Source: Miscanthus floridulus
Taxonomy: Eukaryota > Streptophyta > Magnoliopsida > Poales > Poaceae
Direction of reading: 5' to 3'
NCBI RefSeq assembly: GCF_019320115.1
Contig: NC_089591.1
Span: forward strand, 18,330,502-18,394,501
Length of the DNA stretch: 64,000 bases
The notes under the pieces were generated by a model. That model was not told where the DNA came from. It made no database searches and worked only from the letters and a program-made list of their open reading frames with translations. Each line of letters opens with the position of its first letter. The stretch's first letter is position 1. The position numbers and the translations under genes are program-made. Positions 47,615 through 59,388 of this stretch are shown one piece after another.

Positions 47615-47930
47615 AAACGGCCATGGTTTGATTATTGGATTCAAAGCCGATGCGGGCGATTTCTAAATATTACCAAAACATTGACAATCCTGATACCCCA
47701 TATAATATTCAAAACAATCTTCTAGTATTGTTGGCCAAAAATATCCGGTACTATGAATGATCCATTTCATCTTATAAGCCGATTGATGAGCTCCTCATAT
47801 CCCTTCATGTACCTCACCCATCAACACTTTAGCTTCTTCTTGATTTAAGCATTTAAGCAACACCCCATCGACTGTCTTGTAATATAGCTGATCATCTAGC
47901 AAGACATACTTGGTCAATTTATACCTTAGT
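47615..47930 (-). pseudogene. Integrase of element D, N-terminal part only
   Basis: Zinc-binding region of integrase: GEVHEGIGGAHQSAYKMKW, YFWPTILEDC and YQDCQCF, ending in ALNPIIKPWPF at 47615-47641. This last motif normally leads straight into the catalytic core. Here the sequence changes to unrelated code, and no DDE core is found between 45400 and 47614. The integrase is truncated, before or after insertion. Confidence 0.7.
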
Positions 47931-48159
47931 TTCCTGGTAACCTTCTATGATGGATTCTTAAGGTAATCGGTTATTTCAACTCTCCAATCATTAGTCAAGG
48001 TTTCACTACTTAGGATCTCTTGAAACACTCGATAACCTGATGCACTTTAAGCTAACCGATTAGCCTTTTGATTCTGTGCTCTTGGAATATGCGGAAGAGA
48101 AATATTAGGAAACTCCTTGAGTAACCTATGGCATTCATCATAGTACCCCCCCTCAGAAT

Positions 48160-48720
48160 ATCATCTTTACATTCATATAGGCCGATCAATTGATTAATAA
48201 TTAACTGTGAATCTCCAAATACTTCAATTGACTCGGCTTTTCTTCATGAAGAAGTTGAAGTCCCTTAAGAATAGATTCATATTCCGCTTGATTGTTGGTA
48301 GTCATTGGTTTAGTTGGAAAAGCAAACTCAAAACTTGCCTCCCCCCGAGGTGAAACAATAACAATGCCAATGCCACAACCTTGCTTGCATGATGATCCAT
48401 CAAAGAATAACGTCCAAGGTATCAACTCTACATAGCCAATACTCGGCTTATGATGCTGAGTGACAAAATCGACTATTACTTGCCCCTTGACCAGTTTAAC
48501 CGATTTGTATCTCAAGTCAAATTCCGATAATGCAAGAATCCACTTCCCCATTCTCCCATTTAATATCAGCATTGATAGCATGTGTTTGATCACATCAGCC
48601 TTAGAAAGAACTGTACCCTCAGCCAATAACAAGTAATGTCGCAACTTAGTGCAAGAGAAATATAAGCACAAGCATAACTTTTTAATAGGAGAATATCTTG
48701 TTTCTGGATCCAAAAGGCTT
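48160..48720 (-). pseudogene. RNase H modules of element D
   Basis: A 170-codon open frame. Residues about 1-85 are the end of the first RNase H and connection (CTKLRHYLL, MGKWILALSEFDLRY, KGQVIVDFV). Residues about 98-165 are the second, archaeal-type RNase H: WTLFFDGSS with the first Asp at about 105 and MTTNNQAEYESILKGL with the Glu at about 144. The later Asp residues fall beyond the stop at 48201. This dual arrangement is diagnostic for the Tat lineage. Confidence 0.8.
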
Positions 48721-49179
48721 CTACTTAGATAGAAAACAACTCAGTTCTTTTCCTTCAAACTCTTGCATTAAGGCAGATCCAATTGTTTGGTTATCGACCG
48801 ACCGTACAACTTAAAAGGCTTACCTTGCTGAGGAGGGACTAGCACTGGGTGGACATTTCATATATTCTTTTATCTCCTCAAATGCCTTTTGTTGTACGTC
48901 ACCCCCATTTAAATTCTTGATCATTTTTCAACTTCAATAAAGGAGAAAATGACAGAACATTTTCTGACAAATTTGAAATAAACCTCCTAATAAAATTAAT
49001 CTTTCCAAGCAAAGATTATAACTCTGTTTTAGTAGTCGGGGGCACTGCCTCGTCAATTGCTTTCATACTTTTTGACCAATTTTTGAATCCTCTCTCGTGG
49101 ACCAAAAAACCCAAAAATTGTCCAGCTGACACTCTAAAGGCACACTTATTGGGATTCATCTTTAAACCATGTTTTCTTG

Positions 49180-49925
49180 TGCACTATAAAGTCTCTTGCA
49201 AATTAGCTAGATGTTCCTTGTACCCTTTAGATTTTACCATTACATCATCAATGTAGATTTCAACAATCCTACCAATCAACTTATGAAAAATATAATTCAT
49301 CGCTCTCTGATAAGTTGCACTGGCATTCTTCAAACCAAAGGTCATCACAACCCATTCAAATAAACCAATTGCGCCAGGACACCTAAATGCTGTTTTTGCT
49401 ATGTCTTCCTTAGCCATAAAAATTTGATTATATCCTACATTGCCGTCAATAAAACTAATAGCCTTGTGCCCGGCTGCTACATCTACCAACATATCGGCTA
49501 TCGGCATCGGATAACCATCCATGGGTGTAGCCTTATTCAGATCTCTGAAATCGATGCAAACTCTTAACTTCCCATTTTTCTTATACACAGGAACAACACT
49601 CAATATCCACTTTGAATATCGGCACGGTCGGATAAATTTCGCTTCTAGTAATCTTTCAGTCTTCCTTTTTGATATCATCAAGAATGTTTGGGTTAAATCT
49701 CCTCGGAGCTTGTTTAAACGACCAATATCTAGGTTTGATTGGCAATCGATGTTCAACAATTGATCGATCTAGACCAGGCATCTCATAATATTGCCAAGCA
49801 AAACAATCTTTAAATTCCTTTAATAAATCTATCAACTCTAGCTTATACTCAGGATCCAACTTAGCACTTACATACGTCGGCCTAGTTTTGATCAACAACT
49901 CGCTCCCTGAGCTGATCGTGAACAC
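49180..49925 (-). pseudogene. Reverse transcriptase of element D
   Basis: The 191-codon frame at 49184-49759 holds most of the RT palm and fingers: FIRPCRYSKWILSVVPVYKK, LRVCIDFRDLNKATPMDGYP, SFIDGNVGYNQIFMA (first catalytic Asp) and the intact YIDD box at 49244-49255 followed by VMVKSKGYKEHL. The N-terminal lead-in (KLDPEYKLELIDLLKEFKDCFAW, PGLDRSIVEHRLP) is in another frame at 49656-49925. Downstream to 48720 the connection is broken up by stops. Confidence 0.85.
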
Positions 49926-50029
49926 TTCTATTTTTTAAGCGCCGATCCATATTATTATGATGGTACTCATTTTGAGCACGGATAGACCGGCGGTTGGCTT
50001 GAGATTGCCTAAACTCCTAATATTGTTCA

Positions 50030-52350
50030 CTACACTCTAGACAATTATTTCTAGTAGGCAATTTCAAACCTTCATTCCAACAATGTCTAAAAAAGGACAA
50101 TTCCAATGTGATTCAACTTGTTTTCTTTCATACCTCTCCTCTTCTTAGTCGACGCTGGTATTCTTTCTCTTCTAACCAACACCAATAATCCTTTTCCTTC
50201 TGCCATTGGCATTTATTCAACAAAATTTGAGATGTGACACTGTGGCCTTATCGCCCCATTCCTTGATGTCTCTCCCTACTCATATCGGCTCTTCTATTAG
50301 TCATGACGCCTTTTAATCTCTCTATATTTATCAACCGATATTTGCATCTTTGGATCGACGGTTCTGGTTTCTTTTGCCCTGGTTGATGTTAGGACTTTAG
50401 TCTTCCCTTTGAGCAACTTAGCATCAACCATGTTCTGATCTCTTGGGAAAGGATTATCATCAACTTTCATCTTCTGAGGTGCATCAAATTTATGCTTTCT
50501 TGCTGAATAGCCCTCTGTATATGTTGCCGGAAAATTCTGCACTCATTAGTAGAATGAGAAGTAGTAGTTATGAAATTTGTAGAACTTCTTATTCTTCAAC
50601 TAATCAGGTAGTAACATAACATTATTGGTGGGCAACTTGATCTATCCTCTCTCAAGCAAGAAATTAAAGAGCTTATCTGATTTTGTGACTGTCGAAATCA
50701 TAGCTCTCTTCAACCCCTTTTCCCCAAGGATTTGGCACCATCACTGTCTTCTTATCCCAATTTCATATGGCCATAGCAAGCACTTCTTCTTCATCAGTCC
50801 TCATCACCATCATTAACTAAATATGGATTATAAGCTTCAGTAATTGCGACATTTTTCTAGAATCGGGTATCTCTGCGCATATTCTAGGAATTGGCTATTG
50901 AGTGCTACCACTCGATGAGCCAACTGACCTAAATTATAAAACTCTTGCCCAAGCAACTTCTCCCTCCATGTTGGCAACATTCCTTGAATAGCTAAAGCAG
51001 CTAGCTAATCATCAGTTAGATTCAATGAGAAGCACAAATTTCTAGTCTCTCGGAACCTCTGAAGAAACTCGGCACCTGATTCATTAGTTCTCTACCTTAT
51101 GGTCGTCAAATCTATGATTTTCTTTTCTCCTATCCTAGTATAGAAATATGTATGAAACTTCTTCTCTAGGTCAGTCCAATTGGCAATGGAATTAACTAGC
51201 AACGATGAAAACCAGGTGAAAGCTAGTCCCGATAGGGACAGGCAGAAGAAACGAACTCGATGAGCTTCTTCAATGGATGCTTTGCCCAACTATGTAAGAT
51301 ACCAACTGACATGTTCTATTGTGCTCATGCTATCTTGACTAGTGAACTTAGCAAATTCCAGAAGCCTGTAATTTGTAGGAAGAACAACCAAATCATACCA
51401 CTCTGGATATGGACATTTGTATGAAAAGGTCTGCCCTTTTGGTTTCTAACCAAACTAATTCTTCATTCATCTCGGTCACTCTGAGCAACAACTCATCAGC
51501 ATTTAAATCTAGATTTCTCTACAACTACTGACCCATCTACGGATTAAAATTTCAAGGTACCTTGATACCATGGATTTGGAATCATATGAAGGGTATTATA
51601 ATATGTTCCATAATGATATCCTTATGGAATCTCTATCTGTTGGGTCCTTTACTGATTTGTTGCTTGAAGTCTCTGGTTGTAAATGTTAGGATCTATAGTC
51701 TCTACGAATCCTTTGAACTGATGGCGCTATTTTTTGAGCTGACGAATGGTATTTGACCTTGATGTGCTAAAATTAACCATTTGATTCTGAACTTGCCCCG
51801 TCAGCTATTGCACAAACTGCACTGATGATCTAGGATTATTTTGTATTTGATTAGTAGTGGTACCTTGAACTTGCTCAGATGAGCTCTAAACTGCCTAGAC
51901 ATCATCATTACCAGTTAGTGCTACCTCTTGATGGCTAGTACCGGCTTGATTAGTCCCCTGAGTCGATGGATGTGGAATGTTGCAATAAGCCAGTCCAACC
52001 TGATCAATTGGACATCCATGAAATACCTCTTTCATGGTATTGTGGAATGTGTTCAAGAAAGCTGTATTATGGTTCAACATGGCATCATGAACAGATTTGT
52101 TTACAACATCTACAAAGAAACATCTATCATCAGCTTTGTCTGTATCTGACTGCCCATGCATCAAAACTCTTGTTAGTGGATATTTTTGAACAACTTTGTT
52201 GTCACATGTCTTGGTGTAGGACAACAAATACTTGTTCTGAAATTCTTCTATAGCTTTACTGACGACATCTTTATCCTCATCAAGTAGGTCTTCATAAGGC
52301 ACCTGTAAGAATGTCCCTATTGTTGTGAGTTGCCATGACGATTGTGGGGT
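50030..52350 (-). pseudogene. gag: gag and protease region of element D
   Basis: The N-terminal frame at 51895-52413 (172 codons, crossing the LTR edge) includes TFLQVPYEDLLDEDKDVV and AIEEFQNKYLLSYTKT. A capsid-like segment at about 50880-51289 reads AHRVRFFCLSLSGLAFTWFSSL, WTDLEKKFHTYF and ESGAEFLQRFRETRNLC. A Lys-rich part at 50297-50542 and FFRHCWNEGLKLPTRNNC, a zinc-finger-like segment at about 50050-50110, follow. Frames are shifted several times. I see no clear protease motif between about 49930 and 50030. Confidence 0.7.
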
Positions 52351-52373
52351 CCCACTAGGCATGCTAGAACATG
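52351..52373 (-). other. PBS region of element D
   Basis: After the LTR end the minus strand reads CATGTTCTAGCATGCCTAGTGGGACC. It resembles the TTGGCACGCCCGGTGGGACC string known after LTRs of some grass Ty3/gypsy elements, with several changes. The tRNA is not assigned. Confidence 0.45.
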
Positions 52374-54335
52374 TGTTGGCAGTGAAAACATGGTAGCCAT
52401 GCCGGGTGGACACGTAGTAAGCTAGAACAATCTAGAGATCTGCCTAGCTTCAACTGCAGGACCATTTGATCCAATGAATTCCTAAGGGTGTGCCAGTCAA
52501 TTTGACCTGCAATTGATAAGGAGAGAAACATTATCAGTAATTTATGGTGGAACATGCTGGTTTTGCCCAGACAGTTCCAAGTGTGCCGCTTTGGGAGCAG
52601 CCAGATGGGAAAATCGACTAAATAGCCGATACTGAGAAGAAATCGACTATTAATGACTGTAATGCTCATGGGTCATGATTGATTTTATAGTAATGAATAC
52701 AATGCACCTAGTTTTAATGATACTTTCCCATAAGCTATTAACATGTATGCGTCAAAGATACATCACTGTCTAAATTAGATTTGATCAGTACATGGTGTAG
52801 AGCCAATGAATCCAGTGAAAAGGAGATATGCCACAGCAAACTAATCCGACTAGTTCGATATAGACAGATCTATGAACCGTCTAGATCTAATCTATTACCA
52901 TCAATAGTGAGGTTTGACCGGATCGATGCAGCTATGATGATGATGATAGTCTAGAACCAGAAAATCCATAGAACCGACCATACTCCAATAGGTTCATGAA
53001 GGCGTGCCATATCTATGAAAGCACAGGAGAATTGGCTAAAATAGCTGATTCAGGTAGAAAAGGGATTACAACATGTGAACAATCAACTGTTTAATATGGA
53101 CAGATCTATAAACTCATCAAATCTAACATGTTATCCTTAACAGTGGGGTTCGACCGGATCGATGGCAGCCATGATAAAGATAGAAGATCAAACCTTCAAA
53201 ATAAATAGATCTATTCACATTTAACAGAATCATGAAGACACACTATAAGCGTTAAAGTACTGGCAATCGGCTATTTAGCCGATGTAGGCATAGCAAACAG
53301 CCAAGTTCATGCCTAGTCGAAAGCAAATGTACCAACTAGCATACTCCAATTTAAAGTGCTAATAGTGGGGATCGATCGAATCGTTATAGCCATGATAGCG
53401 AGCTATAGACCAGATTCAACTAGGCTAGTAAAGCCTCTCAAAATCAGGCATGCCTTAGCCGCATACTATGCACTGATCAAGATCAAAGTAAAATGGCCGA
53501 TAAAACATAATTTGTTGTTTAAAGTAAGAACCATCGCAATGTGACAAAATATACGATGGACTAAAAGGATATGAGGCCGATCTAGATTGATCTCGATCGG
53601 GTAGGTTGATGTTGCTGAAATTGATGACAACAAGAACATCAGCAAGATCGGTAACTTAATGAATCTACCCGAAGGATGCCACCCTTAGGTAGAGCTGATA
53701 ACTTGACCTTAATCTAATTTGAGCAGTGGAGGTCGAACTTAACCGATGCAGCTGTACTTAAACTAGATAAGGATCGATAAATAACTTATACTAGAGCTTG
53801 TAAGAGGTCAGCCGGACCGATGCAGCCTTACAAACAAAAGTATAAGCCATGATGGTACTTATAGACAAGTCGGAGGTCGACCGGATTGATACAGCCCTGC
53901 TTGTTGAAGAACTTGCTGAGATCTATAGTACTCCTACTCCTAAGTGTTGGTGTGAAGCCAAAAAAAGTAATTTGTATTGATTGATTGGATCATGTTTTAC
54001 AATAGCCATGGGGTCCAATATTTATACCCTGAACCTAAATATGAATCCTACTCAAGTAAGACTTATTACAATCTTTGGTATAAGAGATAACATTCCTAAC
54101 TTAAGATAACTTGGACCCTAATCTTTCCTTTTTGTAGAGTCCAACATGTTCCCCCCTCGACGCCATCCGTACATAGTCCGTTGATATTGTCTACTGACGT
54201 CATCTATAAAATAGCTGATTCTGACACTACATCAAAACCAAGTGACCTCGATTCACACCCGATCGATCCCTTGATGATACAATTTTATAAGCCTTGAGTT
54301 CCCGCATTCTTCTTTCCCAAATTTTGGTGTAAACC
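52374..54335 (-). repeat. Element D, right (5') LTR
   Basis: 1962 bp copy of the left LTR, starting TGTTGGCAGTG. It carries the same set of GATCGATGCAGC-type motifs, several altered by C-to-T or G-to-A changes. The terminal CA at the right seems to have mutated (GTAAACC). Confidence 0.85.
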
Positions 54336-56019
54336 ACCGAACCTGTCAGTGAAACTAAAATAGGGGATGGTGCTGACCGGTGAGAACTCGCCTGATGGCG
54401 ATGTCTATGGCGGTAGCAGTCTTCACCACTAGGACTCTCTCAACCACGCACATCGAATGGTAGGCCTAGTTGGCCCAGGTGGCTGGCCAGAGCAAGCTCG
54501 ACAGTGGCCATGGTGGATGGCTAAGGTCAGGTGGTGGTATGCTAGGCCATCTTTGGCTATGGTACACTCAGGCAAGGATGGCTACTCCATCCTAGTGACC
54601 TAGCAGATCTACACGACATAGGTGAGGGCTCAGGGGTGGCATCGGTGAGCTCGGCCATGTGCATGGCCATGCAGTAGCGCACGGAGCATGGTTGTGCTCA
54701 TGCTATTTCAGCTAAACAGTGACAAAAGGTGGGTTACTCGACCAAAGGCATGTGAGAAATGAGGGAGACAGCAAACCAACTTGACGGCAGCGAGCTCAAG
54801 TGCCACGGCGGCCATGGCGGGCGTGGGCGGAGCAACGACTCATTCCGGGGCCTGTCACTGTGGTGGCATCATCCCTAACTCTGGCCTAAGCTGCTAGACT
54901 CTAGCGTGGTGCTAGACCAAAGAAAACAAAGGCCTACGATGTAGTGGGATGGCAGGGGTCATGGTGGGCCACAAGCACAGCGGTGCTCCAGTGACAATGG
55001 CGGCTGCGGTGAGGCGAAATGCTACACTACCTTGGGTCATTAGGCAGTGCTGGTGGCTCGAGGTGGTGGAGGCTATGGCATAGTAGCTATGGCTGAGATG
55101 AATCAGCCAGTGGAGCTACATTAGCGGTGAGCGGCTATGACGGAGCTATGGTGGTGCTCGATGAGCTCGACGTGGCGCTATGGACAAGGCAGAGCGAGTA
55201 GGAGGGAGTGAGAGCGGGCGAGTGGATGGAGTGGAGGGTGCATGGCATTTATGCATGCACACTGGCCTAACTAGCTGGACCAACGCCTAGTGTGTTGCCA
55301 CCACTGTATGGCCTATGGTCGGTCGGCCACTGCCGGGCGCGTAGGCGTGGGTTCAATCGCCGCGATCAACGACTGACAGTGCCACTTCAACCCCATGTAA
55401 CTCCTAATCCGTTCATCCATTCCAAAAACTCCAATAATAAAAATTATGGAGCTACATGCCATCTACAACTTTGCTTTAAGAACCATCATCTAATTCTCAC
55501 TGGTTAACAAACTACACTGCTCCAAAGTGAGTTACTTTGAAACTAAAAATCATTTCCACACTTAGAAAATTTCACGTCTCAAAATAGCATTTTGTTGAAA
55601 CTTGTGAGCTAGTTTTGATAAAAGTTGTCCCACTAGTCAAGTACTACAACTTTTATTTAGGTCACATAGCCATGCAAACACTCTAAGCTACTGTTCGACT
55701 TTAGTCAAACTAGCATCATGAAAATGATATTTCAATTGAAACCAACACTTAGAAGCAAAATTGGCCTAGGTCATGAATACAAACATTGTTCCATTTACCA
55801 TCCTAGATGTGTCTAAGGTGATTTCATGACCTCACCACCATCTCATACATTGGTCATACATGATTGCAAGCATAAACACATATATAAATCAACATTTCAT
55901 GTGACAATGTATAAGAATGAGATGAAATTTCATATGCTTATGTTCACTGAATGCTTGGATGATGCTTGTGCTCATGAAATGCAAGTGCCAATTGTAATGC
56001 TTAACACAGAGGTGTTATA
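54336..56019 (-). repeat. Element C, left (3') LTR, second part
   Basis: Resumes the C LTR after element D. The first 900 bp are GC-rich (as in the corresponding part of the A LTRs), the rest AT-rich. It ends GGTGTTATA, where the A LTR has GGTGTTACA. No gene. Confidence 0.8.
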
Positions 56020-56032
56020 GCCCCTCTCCCTT
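56020..56032 (-). other. Polypurine tract of element C
   Basis: The minus strand reads AAGGGAGAGGGGC directly before the LTR start. Confidence 0.8.
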
Positions 56033-56082
56033 ATAGAAATCTCATCTCGAGATTTGAAAGACCTACCATTCCTCATAAAAGG

Positions 56083-57570
56083 CTAGATAAACCTCACATA
56101 AATAATCCTCCCATGTTCCCATGTGGCATCTTGTTCACTGTGGTTATTCCACACCACCTTGTAGAACTTAATGACCTTGCTCCGTGTTACTCTTTCCATT
56201 TCTTCAAGCACATGGATTGGCTTCTCTTCATAGGTCAAATCCGATTGGAGTATAATGTTGGTGGGTGCAATGGCTTCCTTAGGTATGCGAAGACATCTTT
56301 TCAACTGAGAAACATGGAAGACATCGAATACCGTACTCATTTCTAGAGTAAGTTGTAACTTGTAAGCAACATTTCCTTTCTATTCAATAATCTTGTATGG
56401 CCCTACATATCTAGGCGCAAGCTTTCTTTTTACTCCAAACCTCTGTACTCCTTTCATGGGTGACACTTTTAAGTATACATAGTCTCCTACTTCAAAAGTT
56501 AGTGGTCTTCTTCTTTATCAGCATAACTCTTTTGTCTTGATTGAGCTGCTTTCATATGTTGTTGGATAACGTGTATTTGTTCTTCAGCTTCGGCGACAAA
56601 GTCAATGCCAAAGTATCTTCTTTCTCTAGGCTCAATCCAATTCAAGGGAGTTCTACATTTCTGACCATACAAGGCCTTAAAAGGAGCCATCTTGGTGCTC
56701 ACTTGATAACTGTTGTTGTAGGAAAACTCAGCTAAAAGTAGCCATTTCTCCCATGAACCCTTGGAAGATACAACACAGGCTCTCAACATATCTTCTAAGA
56801 TCTGGTTCACTCACTTGGTCTATCTAGAAGTTTGTGGATGGTATGCTGAACTTCTGATTAGTTTAGTTCCCAAAGCTTGGTGCAAGTGCTCCAAAAATGA
56901 GCTATAAACTATGGTCCTTGATCTAAGATTATGGTCGTTGGTACTCCATGTAGTCTCATGATTTGAGGAACATATAGCTCAGCGTACTTTCCTGCATGAT
57001 ACCTTGTGTTCACCGGTATAAAATGTGCTGACTTGATGAGGCGATCTACAATGACCCATATGGAATCATGACCTTGCTGTGTCATCGGAAGGCATGTAAT
57101 GAAGTCCATACTTATTTCCTCCCATTTCTAGCCTAGGATAGGCAATGGCCGAAGTAATCCAGCAAATTTCAAATGAACGACCTTTACTCTACTACATTTA
57201 TCACACCTAGCGAATAGGCAGCGATCTCTTTCTTCATCTTGGTCCACCAAAAATGGGTTTTCAAATCTTGATACATTTTGCTACTACCCGGGTGGATAGA
57301 CAACTTGGATGAATGAGCTTCATCGAAAATTTGATTTCTAAGCTCACGGTCTTTCGGTACCACAAGTCGGTCCTTAGACCATCGCACACCTCTTTCATCT
57401 AACCTAAAATGCTTGGTTTCTAGTTCTTTTATCTTTCGCTTGATGTGAAATACACCCACATCTATCTTCTGTAGCTCTATGATTTTGCTCTCAAGTGAGC
57501 AACTTATAGTGATATTGTGCAGCACAACAGGATGCAACAAATTAAATCCATCCTCCAATAATGCTTCCAA
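56083..57570 (-). pseudogene. Integrase and chromodomain of element C
   Basis: Same layout as in A. The zinc segment (FDEAHSSKLSIHPG) is followed by a frameshift just before the CxxC (57184). The core lies at 56909-57109 with MDFITCLP (first Asp) and IILDQGP (second Asp region), then TAG at the same codon as in A (56909-56911). MNQILEDMLRACVVSS lies at 56810. The C-terminus FDVFHVSQLKRCLRIP, VLEEMERVTRSKVIKFYKVVWNNHSE (here in frame, unlike A) ends in a frameshift at ATWEHG, where A reads an Arg-Glu-Asp-Tyr-type continuation. It is not functional. Confidence 0.85.
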
Positions 57571-57599
57571 AGCGTTACAATGAGATTTCTAACTAAGTG

Positions 57600-58712
57600 C
57601 ATCTGCTACAACATTGGCTTTTCCTGGATGGTAGTGCACTTCCAAATTGTAGTCCTTGATTAGCTCTAACCATCTTCGCTGTCTCATGTTCAGCTCAGGT
57701 TGAGTGAAGATATATTTGAGGCTTTTGTGGTCAATATATATGTGACATATGTTTCCCAACAAATAATGTCTCCATATCTTTCATGCATGAACAACTGTTG
57801 CAAGCTCTCAATCATGTGTAGGGTAACTGACTTCATGCTTTCTCAACTGTCGAGAAGCATAGGCAATAACTCTTCCTTCTTGCATGAGCACACACCCCAA
57901 ACCTATACCCGATGCATCACAAAACACATCGAAAGGCTTTTCAATGTTGGGTTGTGCTAGAATAGGGGCTGTAGTTAGCAAGGTCCTTAGGGTGTGAAAA
58001 GCAGCTTCACACTATGGCAGTCCAACTAAACTTTTCATCTTTCTAAAGTAGCCTGGTCATGGGCTTAGCTATCTTAGAGAAATCAGGAATAAAACAACGT
58101 TAGTAGCCTGCTAACCCAAGAAAACTTTGAACTTCATGAACCAAAGTCGGGGCCTTCCAATCCATGACCTCTTGTACTTTAGATGGGTCAACAGAAATTC
58201 CATCTCTAGATAAGATGTGACCCAAGAAAGGTACTTTGCTCAACCAAAATTCACACTTGCTAAACTTGGCATATAACTTATGTTCCCTCAATTTGGACAA
58301 AATAATTCTCAGATGCTCTGCATGATCTGCCTCATTCTCTGAATAAATCAAGATATCATCGATAAACACAACCACAAACTTGTCGAGCTCGAACATGAAT
58401 ACCAAATTCATCAAATACATAAAGCAGGTAGGAGCATTCATCAGTCCAAAAGACATGACCAAATACTTGTACAAACCGTATCTAGTGGAGAAAGCTTTGA
58501 TCGAACAAGATATCGATACAAGGCAAAGGATACTTCTTCTTAATGGTCACAGCATTAAGCGGCCTATAATCCACACACATTCTTAAAGACTTGTCCTTCT
58601 TCTTTACAAACAAAGCTGGACATCCACATGGAGATGAACTAGGTTGAATGAGACCTTTGTCCAACAGTTCTTGTAACTGAATTTTAACTTCAGCTAACTC
58701 ATTTGGTGGCAT
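57600..58712 (-). pseudogene. Reverse transcriptase and RNase H of element C, with deletion in the palm
   Basis: RT N-terminal part at 58482-58712 ([41 protein letters not shown]), then a sudden change. About 80 bases that in A encode the segment around [10 protein letters not shown], with the first catalytic Asp, are missing near 58478-58500. The rest (58100-58474) is open: [19 protein letters not shown] with intact FIDD at 58355-58366, [15 protein letters not shown] and FLGLAGY. RNase H remains can be read at 57700-58000. It is inactive because of the deletion. Confidence 0.85.
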
Positions 58713-58725
58713 CCTATAGGGTCTT

Positions 58726-59313
58726 TCATGAGATAGGTGCCATACCTAGCACTAACACAATCTTAAATTCTACATCCCTATCAGGTGGTAAACCTGACAA
58801 CTCATCTGGAAATACATCAGGAAACTCACAAACCACTGGAATATTACAAAGGGTAGTGGCTTGGATAGCACAAGGCAAGTTTTGGAGATCAAAACTTTGG
58901 GAAAGTGGTACTAGAAAAGCATTACCTCCCTTTGGTTCTCTCAACATAGTTGTCCTAGTGCTAGTGTCAATGAGAACCCCATGATTGCTCATCCATTTCA
59001 TGCCTAAGATCACATCTATGGCTAATCTGGGCAATACTATCAAATCCATCATATACTCCCAATCTTGTATAGAGATGAGCACAACCCTGACTATCTAATT
59101 TGTAGAGATAGTAGCCCTAGCCAAACTTTTACTATAACCTCCCTTGTTTACCTCAATTATTTTCTGATCATACTTAGGTGCAAATGCTTGGCTCATAAAT
59201 GAATGAGAAGCTCTAGAATCAAATAAAACAATGGTGGGATATTTGTGAACAAGAAACATACCAGCGGTGACAACCTCTCCCATAGGAACTTCTTCAATAG
59301 TGGTATAATGCAC
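58726..59313 (-). pseudogene. Protease of element C
   Basis: Sense frame 59095-59313 starts with TIEEVPMGEVVTAGMFLVHK and contains the catalytic motif as LFDSRASHSFMSQAF: the usual Gly of DSG is Arg. Frame 58726-59082 carries VILGMKWMSNHGVLID and DVFPDELSGLPPDRDVEF. A stop at about 59092 separates them. Substitution at the catalytic loop would itself inactivate the enzyme. Confidence 0.8.
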
Positions 59314-59388
59314 GTATCTAGGATGTGCTTTAGGATTTGCCTATTTCTGATTGCCCTAGTTTTGATTGCTGTTCTTCTTAGGATGGGG

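Larger units (their letters stand above)
43408..54335 (-). mobile_element. Element D: Tat-lineage Ty3/gypsy retrotransposon nested in the LTR of C
   Basis: Minus-strand element of 10.9 kb with LTRs of 1949 and 1962 bp, PBS, gag, RT, two RNase H modules, the start of integrase, a ~2.2 kb region with a reverse ORF, a hairpin and a PPT. The second RNase H and the reverse ORF place it in the Tat lineage. LTRs differ by about 10-13% in sampled stretches. No perfect target duplication: ACCCA (43402-43406) versus ACCGA (54336-54340) is the best candidate, with one mismatch and one spare base. Confidence 0.85.

Noticed and set aside
40333..56019. Two separate elements at 40333-43407 and 54336-56019
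   Set aside because: They are complementary parts of one LTR split by D; the first matches the right LTR start, the second ends at the PPT of C.
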